Source: Trichomonas vaginalis G3 (lineage: Eukaryota; Parabasalia; Trichomonadida; Trichomonadidae). Taken from it: a stretch of 64,000 nt of DNA. Shown piece after piece: positions 19,601-27,688 of the stretch. Each line of letters begins with the position of its first letter. Position 1 is the first letter of the stretch. The notes under the pieces are model-generated. The model ran no database searches. It was given only the letters and a program-made list of their open reading frames with translations, and had not been told where the DNA came from. Made by a program: the position numbers and the translations under genes. The DNA is taken from assembly GCF_026262505.1 (NCBI RefSeq), contig NC_067206.1:20419319-20483318 (forward strand). The letters run 5' to 3'.

Positions 19601-20158
19601 TGGTACTTCCTTTTTCTTCTCAGCGTTAATCTCATTAGATCGTTTCTCCAATTCTTCAACTACTTTGTAAAGCTTATTTATCTTGACATGTGATTCCTTT
19701 ACTTCTCCAGTCCTTGGATCCTTAGGTTCCTTGTATTTAGCTAATTTCGTCTCTATATATCTTCGTTTAGCGTCATATCCAGGATCACTGGTTCGTAAAG
19801 GATGCGAAGGTGGACGAAAATAAGGTATGTAGAAATCTGGATCATCATTAATAGAAGAACGTGCTTTAAAGTTACGAACCGCGTCTGTAAAAGGGTCTCT
19901 ACCACGTGCTGTATATGTTGATGTAATCAAAAAGCCTTCTCTTCTCATTGGGAAATTAATACGACCTTTTTGAACATATTCTTTCTCAAAGTATTGCCTA
20001 GCATTGTAATCAAAAGCAAGATCATTATATATATCGCGCAAAAAATCAAATGTATGCTGCTTGAACTTTTGATCGCTAATTATGGTACGAATTATCGGAC
20101 GTTCATTCTCCCATTTCTTAACTCGTTCATCAATGAGTTTCCTCTCTTGTTCACTCAT
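16686..20158 (-). pseudogene. large low-complexity virion-type gene, Pro/Thr and Ala/Glu/Lys repeats, interrupted
   Basis: Two long open stretches, 18,833-20,158 (441 aa) and 16,686-18,752 (688 aa), form one coding region with about one break. It holds a helical N-terminal part (RKLIDERVKKWENER...), mucin-like PTPTPTP and PSPSPSP runs, glycine-zipper hydrophobic segments (ILTGATAVGSAIGTSVDTVV and ILNAGSAIGNGASAVGGWLG), and a 29-residue AKEEAERK...LEELKKKEK repeat, 87 bp long and present about 3.5 times at 17,935-18,240. A basic Lys/Asp tail ends the protein. A large structural or surface protein of the particle fits; no family recognised. Confidence 0.6.
17935..18240. repeat. 87-bp coding tandem repeat
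   Basis: About 3.5 near-identical copies of an 87-bp unit, encoding on the minus strand a 29-residue charged helix. The near identity of the copies points to recent expansion or homogenisation. It also keeps a plus-strand frame open by chance. Confidence 0.85.
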
Positions 20159-20178
20159 TTAAACCTCATAAAAATATA

Positions 20179-20586
20179 TTATCTGCGTATAGTGCCACTA
20201 ATAGCATTAATCCATGGCATGTCTGATAGTACACGTACTGACTGAACTAATGGCTTATGATTGTTCCAAATAGCTCCTCCAATGTATGCGTTATACTTAT
20301 TGTTGTCAATAGTTTGTTGAGGTTGAACTATAGGTGTTTCAACAGGCTTGTCTCTACTGAAGTCACCACCAAGAGCTTTATTGAATGCTTTAAGATTCTT
20401 CGTTAATGCATTATCTTCACCTAATGTAGTTTTTGCAATTCTTTCACCAAGACTACCGATAACACCACCGACTTGACCAACTTGAGGGAAAAGTTTGTTA
20501 GCAATGTTAAATCCAGCACCTATTACAAGACCAGGATTTTTTTTCACCATACCCCATCCAGCTTTAACATAATCGCCAAAACCCAT
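20179..20586 (-). CDS. amphipathic membrane-active virion peptide family
   Basis: 135 residues starting MGFGDYVKAGWGMVKKNPGL. The N-terminal 60 residues are glycine-rich and amphipathic/hydrophobic (LVIGAGFNIANKLF...VGGVIGSLG); the rest is polar. Similar short Gly/Lys/Trp-rich starts occur at 29,312, 29,574, 59,778-60,203 and 63,459, always near capsid or ATPase genes. These resemble minor virion peptides such as adenovirus protein VI, which disrupt membranes during entry; the comparison is by composition, not homology. The stop of the ATPase gene upstream is 10 bp away. Confidence 0.55.
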   Translation of the reverse strand: MGFGDYVKAGWGMVKKNPGLVIGAGFNIANKLFPQVGQVGGVIGSLGERIAKTTLGEDNALTKNLKAFNKALGGDFSRDKPVETPIVQPQQTIDNNKYNAYIGGAIWNNHKPLVQSVRVLSDMPWINAISGTIRR

Positions 20587-20596
20587 TTATTTCTTC

Positions 20597-21496
20597 TTAA
20601 AATAATGTCATCTTTTGTTGCTTAACTTCTTTAAAGTCCGTCTTTCCTGCAACTATATGAACTTCCATATATGAACGAGGTGTTGGTAGCTCTTTGTATT
20701 TGTTCCATAACTCTTCCCAATCTTCTGTTGCTCCTGACTGTTCAATCATTGACTGAAAGTCTCTCATAGAATAACCTTGAAAGATAACGAAGTCAGTGCA
20801 TAGTCTCTTAATGTTTAAACATATATGTCTCCATGTTTGACACATGATGACAACAGTATAGTTATAATGTCTGACCTTAGTGATGAAGTTCGCTAATGGT
20901 GAACGTGGGTCATTCAATAAGTCATGACCACCATAATCGTCTAACACTAATAGAGAATTACTGGGATACTTTGTGAAAGGATATTTGTTCAACTTCTTTA
21001 CAACATATATTGCAATCTTCTTATACTCAAACTTTCCATCAGGTTTCCTTAGTTGATGCTTTGTTAAGATGTGTTCCATCTCCTCTGAAATTTTTTCGAA
21101 CTTACTTTGAACGAACTCAACAATAGCGTAATACTTTGCTTTCATCTTAACGTTCTTCATTAAATAAGGCATAAGTTCTTTATCATCCTTTTTCAGTACT
21201 GGTGCTTTAACTTGACTCATAAATGTCTTCGCTGTTTTATCCATTGTTCCTGATGTTGCTGAGATAACTATTGAGTCATAATATGGAGTATTAGTGAAGC
21301 GGTCTGTTATCATTATATGACGAATAACACCATATGTCTTACCTGAACCCATCTTACCGCAGTAGAAATAAACACCATTAGTACAAAATGGATAATCATC
21401 AGAAAATGGCATAATGAGTGCATTGTTTAGTTCTTTACTATTCTTACGTGCTCCATCATGAAGAATCTTATCTACTTGATTAATAACTTTCTCCAT
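20597..21496 (-). CDS. ATPase: A32/FtsK-type genome-packaging ATPase
   Basis: 299 residues. Walker A is YFYCGKMGSGKTYG (GKMGSGKT at about 47-54) and Walker B is SLLVLDDYGG (about 181-190). A later strand (YTVVIMCQTWRHI) fits the sensor region. This is the packaging ATPase that pumps DNA into the capsid in Polintons and related viruses; homologues are at 31,525 in E2 and 51,945 in E3. It has an 18-bp start-to-start gap with the divergent gene at 21,515. The gene is open and intact as read. Confidence 0.9.
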   Translation of the reverse strand: MEKVINQVDKILHDGARKNSKELNNALIMPFSDDYPFCTNGVYFYCGKMGSGKTYGVIRHIMITDRFTNTPYYDSIVISATSGTMDKTAKTFMSQVKAPVLKKDDKELMPYLMKNVKMKAKYYAIVEFVQSKFEKISEEMEHILTKHQLRKPDGKFEYKKIAIYVVKKLNKYPFTKYPSNSLLVLDDYGGHDLLNDPRSPLANFITKVRHYNYTVVIMCQTWRHICLNIKRLCTDFVIFQGYSMRDFQSMIEQSGATEDWEELWNKYKELPTPRSYMEVHIVAGKTDFKEVKQQKMTLF

Positions 21497-21514
21497 CTTT
21501 TAGTTACATATAAA
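21497..21514. promoter_or_regulatory. bidirectional mini-promoter (18-bp divergent gap)
   Basis: CTTTTAGTTACATATAAA is all that separates the ATPase ATG from the divergent ATG at 21,515. It resembles the other 17-19-bp divergent gaps in T-tract to A-tract layout. Confidence 0.5.
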
Positions 21515-22585
21515 ATGTCTAAATATGATGGATTATACTATGAACATGTTATGAATGATGGCACGATAAGTGGTAATACAGTCTCATATAAATTACCGAG
21601 AGACTTCATTGAATATCCTGCGTCAAAAGCTCTTGAGATAAGAAAGATAAGTCTTGAGCATCCAGACTTTGAGTTTCTTGCTATTCCATTAGAAATGACA
21701 GATTCATCAAAATCAGTGAAAAAAAGGTTTGACATGAGATATTACATAAAACCCAACATGACTACACAGGAGTTGAATGAAGGTCTTATGGAAAAAATGA
21801 CTGAGGCAAGTAGAGAATTTGTTGATTGTTACTATGATTCAAATGAAAATAAATTGAATGTATTAAGAAAAGGTACATCACCAATCATAACATTACCTTC
21901 ATACAGTAGTATAGAAAAAAATGCCTTGAATTATAAATATGACATGTCCCTAGGAGATGTGTTGGATTTCATCACTGCGTTATTAGAAACCACTGAAACA
22001 GACACAACATCAAGAAAACCAGAGCTTGTTTGGGAAGATGACCATGGTAGAACATTCACGCAAAAAGTAATTCCATCGAAAGCAAAATTTTTAGACTTAT
22101 GGGAAAAAAAATATATCTCGCGAATGCATGTATATTATAGTTTTACCATAGCAGATTTCACTGACGAAAATGATAAAGATAAAAAAACATATAAGTACTT
22201 TGATGAGCTTTTCATAACTATAGCGAATATCAGGTTTATCCTTGAGCGAAAGGGCAAACCAACATATAAATTTGTCGGTTATCAGATAAGAATAAATCCT
22301 CTCCTTGAGCCTTTAGTAACGTTGAGTAATATTGCTCATGATAACAAACAATTTATATGTAATGTGAATGAACAGCTTGTGCCACCAAAATTTTACGATA
22401 TCACTGGTTATAAAGATGCACTCGTGTTTGAGTTTTATAAGCGCTTTTCATTCAAAAGAGTTGAAGAATCAACTGATGGTCAAAAAAAGGAATATTATGT
22501 AAAAGAACCATATGAAATTCCTAAAGACTCTAATATAATGGTTGAACTTATATTAGAGTCTGGTACTCAATCTCAACATAAATAG
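21515..22585 (+). CDS. conserved Maverick virion protein, family B (candidate penton)
   Basis: 356 residues from the ATG at 21,515; a reading from 21,458 starts inside the divergent ATPase and is rejected. The N-terminal motif SYKLPRDFIEYPASKALEIRKISL matches the E2 protein at 33,973-34,452 (RIRLPQEFINSTNKKFIHVINFSV) and the E3 proteins at 62,606 and 57,338 (YPLRWLRDPSVTKAIGFRR). The rest is beta-rich. The family is present in every element, is usually divergent from a packaging or fibre gene, and is a second candidate for the penton/minor capsid role. Role inferred from conservation and context only. Confidence 0.6.
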   Translation: MSKYDGLYYEHVMNDGTISGNTVSYKLPRDFIEYPASKALEIRKISLEHPDFEFLAIPLEMTDSSKSVKKRFDMRYYIKPNMTTQELNEGLMEKMTEASREFVDCYYDSNENKLNVLRKGTSPIITLPSYSSIEKNALNYKYDMSLGDVLDFITALLETTETDTTSRKPELVWEDDHGRTFTQKVIPSKAKFLDLWEKKYISRMHVYYSFTIADFTDENDKDKKTYKYFDELFITIANIRFILERKGKPTYKFVGYQIRINPLLEPLVTLSNIAHDNKQFICNVNEQLVPPKFYDITGYKDALVFEFYKRFSFKRVEESTDGQKKEYYVKEPYEIPKDSNIMVELILESGTQSQHK

Positions 22586-22830
22586 TTTACGTGACAGAAT
22601 TTTTTTGACACGTAAAGTTTACATTTTAATGGAAGCGAACAACACAGCTCCTGCTAGTGAATAAAGGTTAGTTTACATATGAACGTTTATTTTTACACAT
22701 ATATGCGTACATATGCGCGCCCGTATGGTGTCAGTTTTCTGTCACTTTTTTCATTGTGTCGGTGACTGTAGCTGTAGGCTACAGGCGACGCACAATGTAT
22801 ACTGTACTAGTTTATCCAAAATTATCAATA
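22586..22830. other. right terminal region of E1: nested hairpins
   Basis: No gene. Just after the last stop, TTTACGTG and CACGTAAA form a hairpin with a 15-bp loop (about 22,588-22,618). At 22,751-22,801 the arms CATTGTG and CACAATG enclose an inner TGTAGC/GCTACA hairpin. The composition changes to plain AT-rich DNA near 22,830. These structures mark the likely element terminus, but no target-site duplication could be matched because the other end is outside the window. Confidence 0.5.
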
Positions 22831-23291
22831 ATCAAAATAATATTCTGAACATCAAACGAAACAAGGGTGAAATTGGCCATTATTATGAATATTAGAAGCT
22901 ACTGAATGAACATCTCTGTATTTTATTTTTCTGTGTTGTAAATCTCAAAATTTCAAAATTACTAAATCTTACTTGCAATTAAGTATATATTTATTCTTTA
23001 AAAAATTATTCAATTGACTTTTCAATAGACTCAGAATTTCTTTTTGAAAGTACTATAATTCCTTACATCAAACAATGCTTTAACTTAAGAATTTTTCAAA
23101 TTAGACGATATGGTGCTGGGTGTGATATATCAAATCCTAAACATTGAAAAACACCCAACAAATCATTAAAATTTAGTAAAATTATGACAAAATCATATTG
23201 AAATATATGTGAATACGAGAAATTGTAAGAAAAGGAATAAAAATATTATTGTTTTAACATTTTGAAAGCATAAAATAATTATATATATAAA
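22831..23291. other. host intergenic, nothing recognised
   Basis: AT-rich sequence between the E1 end and the HAP40-like gene, with scattered homopolymer runs. No ORF of interest, RNA gene or repeat family was seen. Confidence 0.6.
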
Positions 23292-24257
23292 TTACTGAGC
23301 AAGTTCTGCATAAGCAGCCTCGATACTCTTAGAGAGTAAGAAGTGGTGCCTCTCGAAAAGAGAAATCTGCAAATCGGTGAAATAGTTAGAACTTCTTGCC
23401 TGGTTGACGATAGAATCGATAACAGCAATCTGGTTCGACTTTGTAGCGTCACATAATTGCTTGAATAATTGAGCAACGCCTTCTTCAAGATTTTTCTCTG
23501 CATAAGCAATGCAATCAGCGTATTTGAAGGCTGAAAGAAGTAATTGGGCCTTGAGTATCTTGATATTTGTAAGCTGAGCCTTCATTAATTGGCTGGAGCT
23601 GATTTGGTCATTTGCGCTTTCTCCGAGCTTGTTTTGGACGTTATCAACAACGAGGAGAGCAAGATCGAGACGGTCAGCACGGCTGTAGCAATCAACGCAG
23701 TTGAAAACTGAATCAAATAATAATGGCGGAGAAAGGTGTTGATCGAGGCATAAGTTAGCTGCTTCTTCGTATGTGTTTCCAGCATAGTGGAGAAGGTCAA
23801 ATTGGGCTTCTGTCTTTCCTAATTCAAGGAGAAGAACGACAGCAAGATTTGGCTTTGAATCGCCTTTAAGAACATCAGCTGCTACACGGTAGCAATGAAG
23901 ACCATCAGCAAGAGGATCAGACCATGTATCACGAAGATTTCTTGAAATGCTGAAATTGAAATTAGCAGATTTGATGAATAAACGAGCTGCTTTGACAGCC
24001 GTTCTAACTGTCTTCTGCTTGTCTTCAATTTTTTGCCAGCATTGCATTTCTCCAAACTTGGCAAGGGCAACAAGTCCGCATTCGAATGGATTTTCTTCAT
24101 CTTGCGTCCTTGAAAGTTCGTCAAATTCGGCTGCTGTTTCTTTGAGTGAATTTTTAGTGCGGAAGAGTTTTGTTAATTTTGCGGAAATTTCATCAAATCT
24201 TTTGTAGAAACTCATATTTGGAAATTTACGAAAAAGTGGCATATCTTTATCATTCAT
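23292..24257 (-). CDS. HAP40/F8A-like TPR protein (huntingtin-associated)
   Basis: 321 residues, all-helical with a TPR-like repeat texture. The N-terminal pattern matches animal HAP40 (F8A): FYKRFDEISAKLTKLFRTK, then a helix, ECGLVALAKFGEMQCWQ and AVKAARLFIKSANFN, corresponding to HAP40's ARYRLVSNKLKK, cysteine/alanine helix and EAARLFLRQERD. The C-terminal FERHHFLLSKSIE fits HAP40's AEQNHLLHLVLQE. HAP40 forms a stable complex with huntingtin and is linked to endosome traffic. Alpha-SNAP, the classic relative, is the alternative and would be of similar length. The start at 24,257 is backed by an Inr-like motif 14 bp upstream. It is a host gene with no break. Confidence 0.6.
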   Translation of the reverse strand: MNDKDMPLFRKFPNMSFYKRFDEISAKLTKLFRTKNSLKETAAEFDELSRTQDEENPFECGLVALAKFGEMQCWQKIEDKQKTVRTAVKAARLFIKSANFNFSISRNLRDTWSDPLADGLHCYRVAADVLKGDSKPNLAVVLLLELGKTEAQFDLLHYAGNTYEEAANLCLDQHLSPPLLFDSVFNCVDCYSRADRLDLALLVVDNVQNKLGESANDQISSSQLMKAQLTNIKILKAQLLLSAFKYADCIAYAEKNLEEGVAQLFKQLCDATKSNQIAVIDSIVNQARSSNYFTDLQISLFERHHFLLSKSIEAAYAELAQ

Positions 24258-24700
24258 TTCTAATTTTTTAAAATTGAGACTGACATCTCTAATGTCTTCT
24301 TAAAAAATCCATATATCACAAAAAAAAAACTAAATTTTATTTTCACATTCAATCCCCGCCTACAAAAAAACTTTTTACATAACAGCAAGGCACATAAGTC
24401 CCAGAATGCTAAATGATGCGTAGCGCCGATGCCAAATTCACATTTATTATATAATCATAAAATTTTATAATTATTACTAAGAATCGAATAGTTATAACAT
24501 GCTGCTGCAATATGTCAATTTATTTACCATCTAAATCCAAAAAAAAACTCAAGTGAGATTGTGTTACAGTCTTGTTTTACATTAATAATTACAAAAATGG
24601 AGAAGCTTATATTTTGGAGAAATAACGGCTGGAATTTCTCCAAACGAGATCCTTAATATTCTAAATAGATTTAGTCATCCCCAGGAACCCAAAGGCCATT
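24258..24700. other. host intergenic with promoter of the HAP40-like gene
   Basis: AT-rich. Apart from the Inr-like motif near 24,271 nothing specific is seen. A stretch of A-runs lies at 24,310-24,380. Confidence 0.5.
24271..24277 (-). promoter_or_regulatory. Inr-like transcription start element
   Basis: On the minus strand this reads TCAATTT, fitting the trichomonad Inr consensus (TCA, start at A, then pyrimidine/AT-rich) and lying about 14-20 bp before the HAP40-like ATG, the usual distance in Trichomonas vaginalis. Confidence 0.45.
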
Positions 24701-26167
24701 TTACCAATTCGAAATGAAATTTCGTATGTCTGTATTTGCATCTTGGTAGCATTCCAAAGCATCTTCTAGTTCGTAATACTTCTCTCGTGTATTATAATCA
24801 AAAACAAGGGATTCGAACATTCTTGTATCATTGACGGCATACTGAAGAGGAAACTTCGAATTGTTATCTCTTTTTCTTATACAATAGGTATTTTCTATGA
24901 CTTCTAATGTCGTTTTCACATTACCACTTATTACTGCATAATGAAGAGGTATCTTCCCTTCATTATCACTTATTTCAAAATTTGCTCTATCAGCCATCCA
25001 CTTTACAAAATTCTTGTTACCATTAATTGCTGCATAATAAAGAGCAGTTTTCCCTTCATTGTCTTGCATGTCGAAGAGAGATGAATTGGATAAAAAATCA
25101 AAATCATCACAATAATCAAAATCATCACAATAATCAAAATCATCACAATAAACAAAATCAACATCACGAAAATATATGGCAGCATAATGTAAAATTGTTT
25201 TTCCGGAATCATCTTTGAAATCATAATATTCTTCGTTAGTGTAGTGATAGCGGTTAGTTAAAATTGTTTTAGCACAGTAAAGAATTCCTTGGTATTTTTT
25301 ATCGATTTCAGGCAATGCGGAAAGAATGAATTCACAAACAAAAGGGTATTCAATAGTTTTAGCTATGAATCCTGCGATATCATTTGTTTGATCATAGTGA
25401 ATTAAAAATGCTTGGATATTATCATATCTTATGCAATAGTCTACATCAATTGGAATTTCATGTTCGTTCATGAGAAATGTAACGAAATCTATGTTGTGAG
25501 ACATGATTGCATATTGCATGCATTTCTTATCTGGCTTGTGATGTTTCAAACATTCACTCATAATGTCAGGATTTCCTCCTAAAAATGAAAGTTGAAGACA
25601 TAATTCTGTGATTTCTGATGAGAATTTTGTTCTCAAAAACTTGAAACAATTAACTGAGCCGTAATAACAACATGTTTCAAGTAGAGATAATTGTCTTTCC
25701 ACACATGGAAAGTCATTAAATTTGATGCTATCAGTATGAGAAAAACTGTCTTCTTCTGTGAGAGGAGCAAGTAATTTCACATCATCATAAATAAGTGATT
25801 TTAATAAGTGACTGATTTTTGTTTGATTTGGTTTAGTTAATCTAATCCAAAAATATTTATCTAAAATGTATTCACCAATTGATGAAATATTTTTCCAATG
25901 ATACTGAGGATATTTTTGAACAAATCTACCCATTAATTTCAAATAAGACTTAATATATCGATTATTCCCTTTGATAGCATTTGAAATTATACGAAGAAAA
26001 TCATATCCATAATAACCTTCAATATACTTCGAAATTTGATTATCTAATTCTTTGAAAAAAGCATTGATATCGCTATCACTTGATATTTGTAACCTAAATA
26101 ATCTGCACAAAGTATTATTGTATTCTTTTGCAGAATTCATAAGTACGTCATAAGGGAATTCACTCAT
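24701..26167 (-). CDS. ankyrin-repeat protein of the trichomonad DUF3447 type
   Basis: 488 residues from MSEFPYDVLMNSAKEY at 26,167. The first 300 residues are helical with the layout of DUF3447 proteins (LLETCCYYGSVNCFKFLRTK ... CMQYAIMSHNIDFVTFLMNEH), the expanded trichomonad family. The C-terminal third has four ankyrin repeats: DDSGKTILHYAA, DNEGKTALYYAAINGN, DNEGKIPLHYAVISGN and DNNSKFPLQYAV. Between the first and second lies a Asp/Tyr/Cys-rich microsatellite insert. The stop is TAAA, overlapping the poly(A) signal as in Trichomonas. The function is presumably protein binding; no specific partner can be named. Confidence 0.85.
   Translation of the reverse strand: MSEFPYDVLMNSAKEYNNTLCRLFRLQISSDSDINAFFKELDNQISKYIEGYYGYDFLRIISNAIKGNNRYIKSYLKLMGRFVQKYPQYHWKNISSIGEYILDKYFWIRLTKPNQTKISHLLKSLIYDDVKLLAPLTEEDSFSHTDSIKFNDFPCVERQLSLLETCCYYGSVNCFKFLRTKFSSEITELCLQLSFLGGNPDIMSECLKHHKPDKKCMQYAIMSHNIDFVTFLMNEHEIPIDVDYCIRYDNIQAFLIHYDQTNDIAGFIAKTIEYPFVCEFILSALPEIDKKYQGILYCAKTILTNRYHYTNEEYYDFKDDSGKTILHYAAIYFRDVDFVYCDDFDYCDDFDYCDDFDFLSNSSLFDMQDNEGKTALYYAAINGNKNFVKWMADRANFEISDNEGKIPLHYAVISGNVKTTLEVIENTYCIRKRDNNSKFPLQYAVNDTRMFESLVFDYNTREKYYELEDALECYQDANTDIRNFISNW
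25096..25149. repeat. 18-bp coding microsatellite, three copies
   Basis: Three exact 18-bp units (AATCAAAATCATCACAAT) within the ankyrin gene, in frame, encoding a six-residue Asp/Phe/Tyr/Cys repeat. Length variation between strains is likely and would keep the frame. Confidence 0.85.
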
Positions 26168-26175
26168 GAAAATGA
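26168..26175 (-). promoter_or_regulatory. possible Inr of the ankyrin gene
   Basis: TCATTTTC on the minus strand directly abuts the ATG. It fits the Inr pattern, giving a very short 5' leader, as is usual in trichomonads. Low weight because the region is AT-rich. Confidence 0.3.
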
Positions 26176-26838
26176 TAAAAAATTTCAAAAAAAATTCAAA
26201 AAATTTTCAAAAAATTTTCAAAAAAAAAAGTAGTCGTTGTTAAAAATCTTAAAAATCCTGGATTATTTAGTCTGATATCTAGTAAAAGGCATAATGTAGC
26301 ATCGTATATTTAGAATATTAGTATATTCCATTAGAATTTGAAGACAAAATATAAATTATCAATGATCAAGCATTTGGTCATCATTATTATCGATATTAAT
26401 AATGCTTTTCATTCGTCAACAACGAAAATCTTCTTTATTAAAGTAAATTGAACCCTCATCACATGATTTCAGCATCAATGTGTTCCAGCTCTCATCAAAC
26501 AATAAAGTTAAAGTCTTTTTCAATATATTGGTAAGCTTAAATTTAAAATTGAAGAATTGATGTTAAATATAGTTGTTTTACAGAATGTGTCAATGATTTT
26601 TAATTTTCATCGGTAACCTGTAAAAAATTCCTGGCAATATATTCAGGAAACAATACAAAAAAAGCCAATGATAAATCTTTGGAAAGAACGGAATTGAATT
26701 TTCGCTATATGCTATAATAAAATTGATATACCTCAACACAATCACTCTCATTTTATGGTCATTATGGTTCTTTGGAGAAATGCTTTTTGGAGCTAAGGGT
26801 AAAAATTTAGCCTTACCTGACCAATACAAAGAAAAAAC
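26176..26838. other. host intergenic, nothing recognised
   Basis: About 660 bp of AT-rich DNA between the divergent ankyrin and NHP2 genes. A short minus-strand open frame at 26,590-26,853 has no coding character and overlaps the NHP2 start, so it is not called. Confidence 0.55.
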
Positions 26839-27258
26839 ATGGGTAAGCATCACACACGCACAGTGCCGCTTATTCCTATAGCATCACCAGTTGCTGGCCA
26901 TCGTCTTACAAAAAAGATCAAAGAATTGATATCAACAAGCTGCGAATCAAAGAATTTAGTTTATGGTGTTAAAGATACAAAGAAATTACTTCAAAAGAAT
27001 GAAAAGGGTCTTGCCGTTTTTGGTGGTAATGTTACACCAATGGATGTCATCACCCATCTCCCAGCTATGTGCGAGAATAAGAAACAACCATATGTTTTCC
27101 TTTCAACAAAGGAAGAAATTAGTGCTGCTGCCCAGAGAACATCAGCCGTTGCTTGTGTAGTTATCAGAGAACCAAAAGATGCTGATACAAAAGCAAAATA
27201 TGATGAAATTGTTTCCGAGATTAACGCTCTTAACAACCCAGAGCCAACAGAAGAATAA
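26839..27258 (+). CDS. NHP2: H/ACA snoRNP protein NHP2 (L7Ae/L30e family)
   Basis: 139 residues. Whole-length match in pattern to eukaryotic NHP2: basic start, LTKKIKELISTSCESKNLVYGVKDTKKLL, the kink-turn-RNA-binding GLAVFGGNVTPMDVITHLPAMCENKKQPYVFLSTK, then AAAQRTSAVACVVI. The central segment corresponds to GIMVLAGDTLPIEVYCHLPVMCE in the family. It binds H/ACA guide RNAs in pseudouridylation complexes in the nucleolus. The stop codon overlaps a TAAA signal. A ribosomal L7Ae-type protein is the close alternative. No break. Confidence 0.85.
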   Translation: MGKHHTRTVPLIPIASPVAGHRLTKKIKELISTSCESKNLVYGVKDTKKLLQKNEKGLAVFGGNVTPMDVITHLPAMCENKKQPYVFLSTKEEISAAAQRTSAVACVVIREPKDADTKAKYDEIVSEINALNNPEPTEE

Positions 27259-27688
27259 AGACAATAAAATATTTATTTATAAGCTTACTTATATATACAT
27301 CTTCTTTTTTTTTACAATAAATTTGATTTTAATGTCATAAATGCCATTTAATGATAATATTCAAATTTACTGAAGTTTTTATGATTCATCTCTATTTCTT
27401 AGTATGATAATCTCGTTGAAGAATCATATTGAGGAAATTGTCCAAGAAAAAGATAGTGCAAATATAGCTGGAAAATATCCAAAACCTGATCAAGAGCAAG
27501 ATGAGTTAAATAATGAAGATGAAACCATCTTTATTCAAAAGTAGTATGATATGACGGGTTTAGTGACTTTTTTTGTTACATCTATATATAGACGATGCAT
27601 TAAAATATATTTATTTATAAATCATTAAAAAATTAACATTAATTTTAAAATAATTTATTTTTTTATCTTTTATAAAAGAAGCTATATA
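27259..27688. other. host flank of E2, AT-rich
   Basis: Contains the small ORF at 27,404. A short string (CTATATATAGACGATG) near 27,585 resembles the DNA just at the E2 left end (CTATATATAGATGATG at 27,683), possibly a copy of the integration motif. Otherwise nothing is recognised. Confidence 0.45.
27404..27544 (+). CDS. 46-residue acidic ORF, perhaps a gene remnant
   Basis: Reads MIISLKNHIEEIVQEKDSAN and continues hydrophilic and acidic, ending ETIFIQK. The composition (EIVQEKDSANIAGKYPKPDQ-like) looks coding rather than random AT-rich DNA, so it could be a short host gene or the tail of an older one. No family recognised. Confidence 0.3.
   Translation: MIISLKNHIEEIVQEKDSANIAGKYPKPDQEQDELNNEDETIFIQK

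Larger units (their letters stand above)
1..22810. mobile_element. Maverick/Polinton element E1 (right-hand part)
   Basis: This is a virus-like DNA element recognised by its combination of double-jelly-roll capsid protein, protein-primed DNA polymerase B, FtsK/A32-type packaging ATPase and retroviral-type DDE integrase, with no reverse transcriptase. Its left end lies outside the window. Its right end is placed near 22,800, where compact coding gives way to a hairpin-rich stretch and then AT-rich host DNA. Most genes are open; about six breaks are visible, in the methyltransferase, integrase, a proline/threonine-rich virion gene and small genes. It looks old enough to have decayed slightly but is still largely legible. 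The exact terminus and any target-site duplication could not be set. Confidence 0.88.

Noticed and set aside
23292-24257. Alpha-SNAP
   Set aside because: Length and TPR texture fit, but N- and C-terminal patterns match HAP40 better; kept as the alternative.
26590-26853. Minus-strand 87-aa ORF upstream of NHP2
   Set aside because: No coding character; overlaps the start of a well-supported gene.
27404-27544. E2 gene outside the TIR
   Set aside because: It lies outside the matched TIR and is not repeated at the other end, so it is treated as flank.
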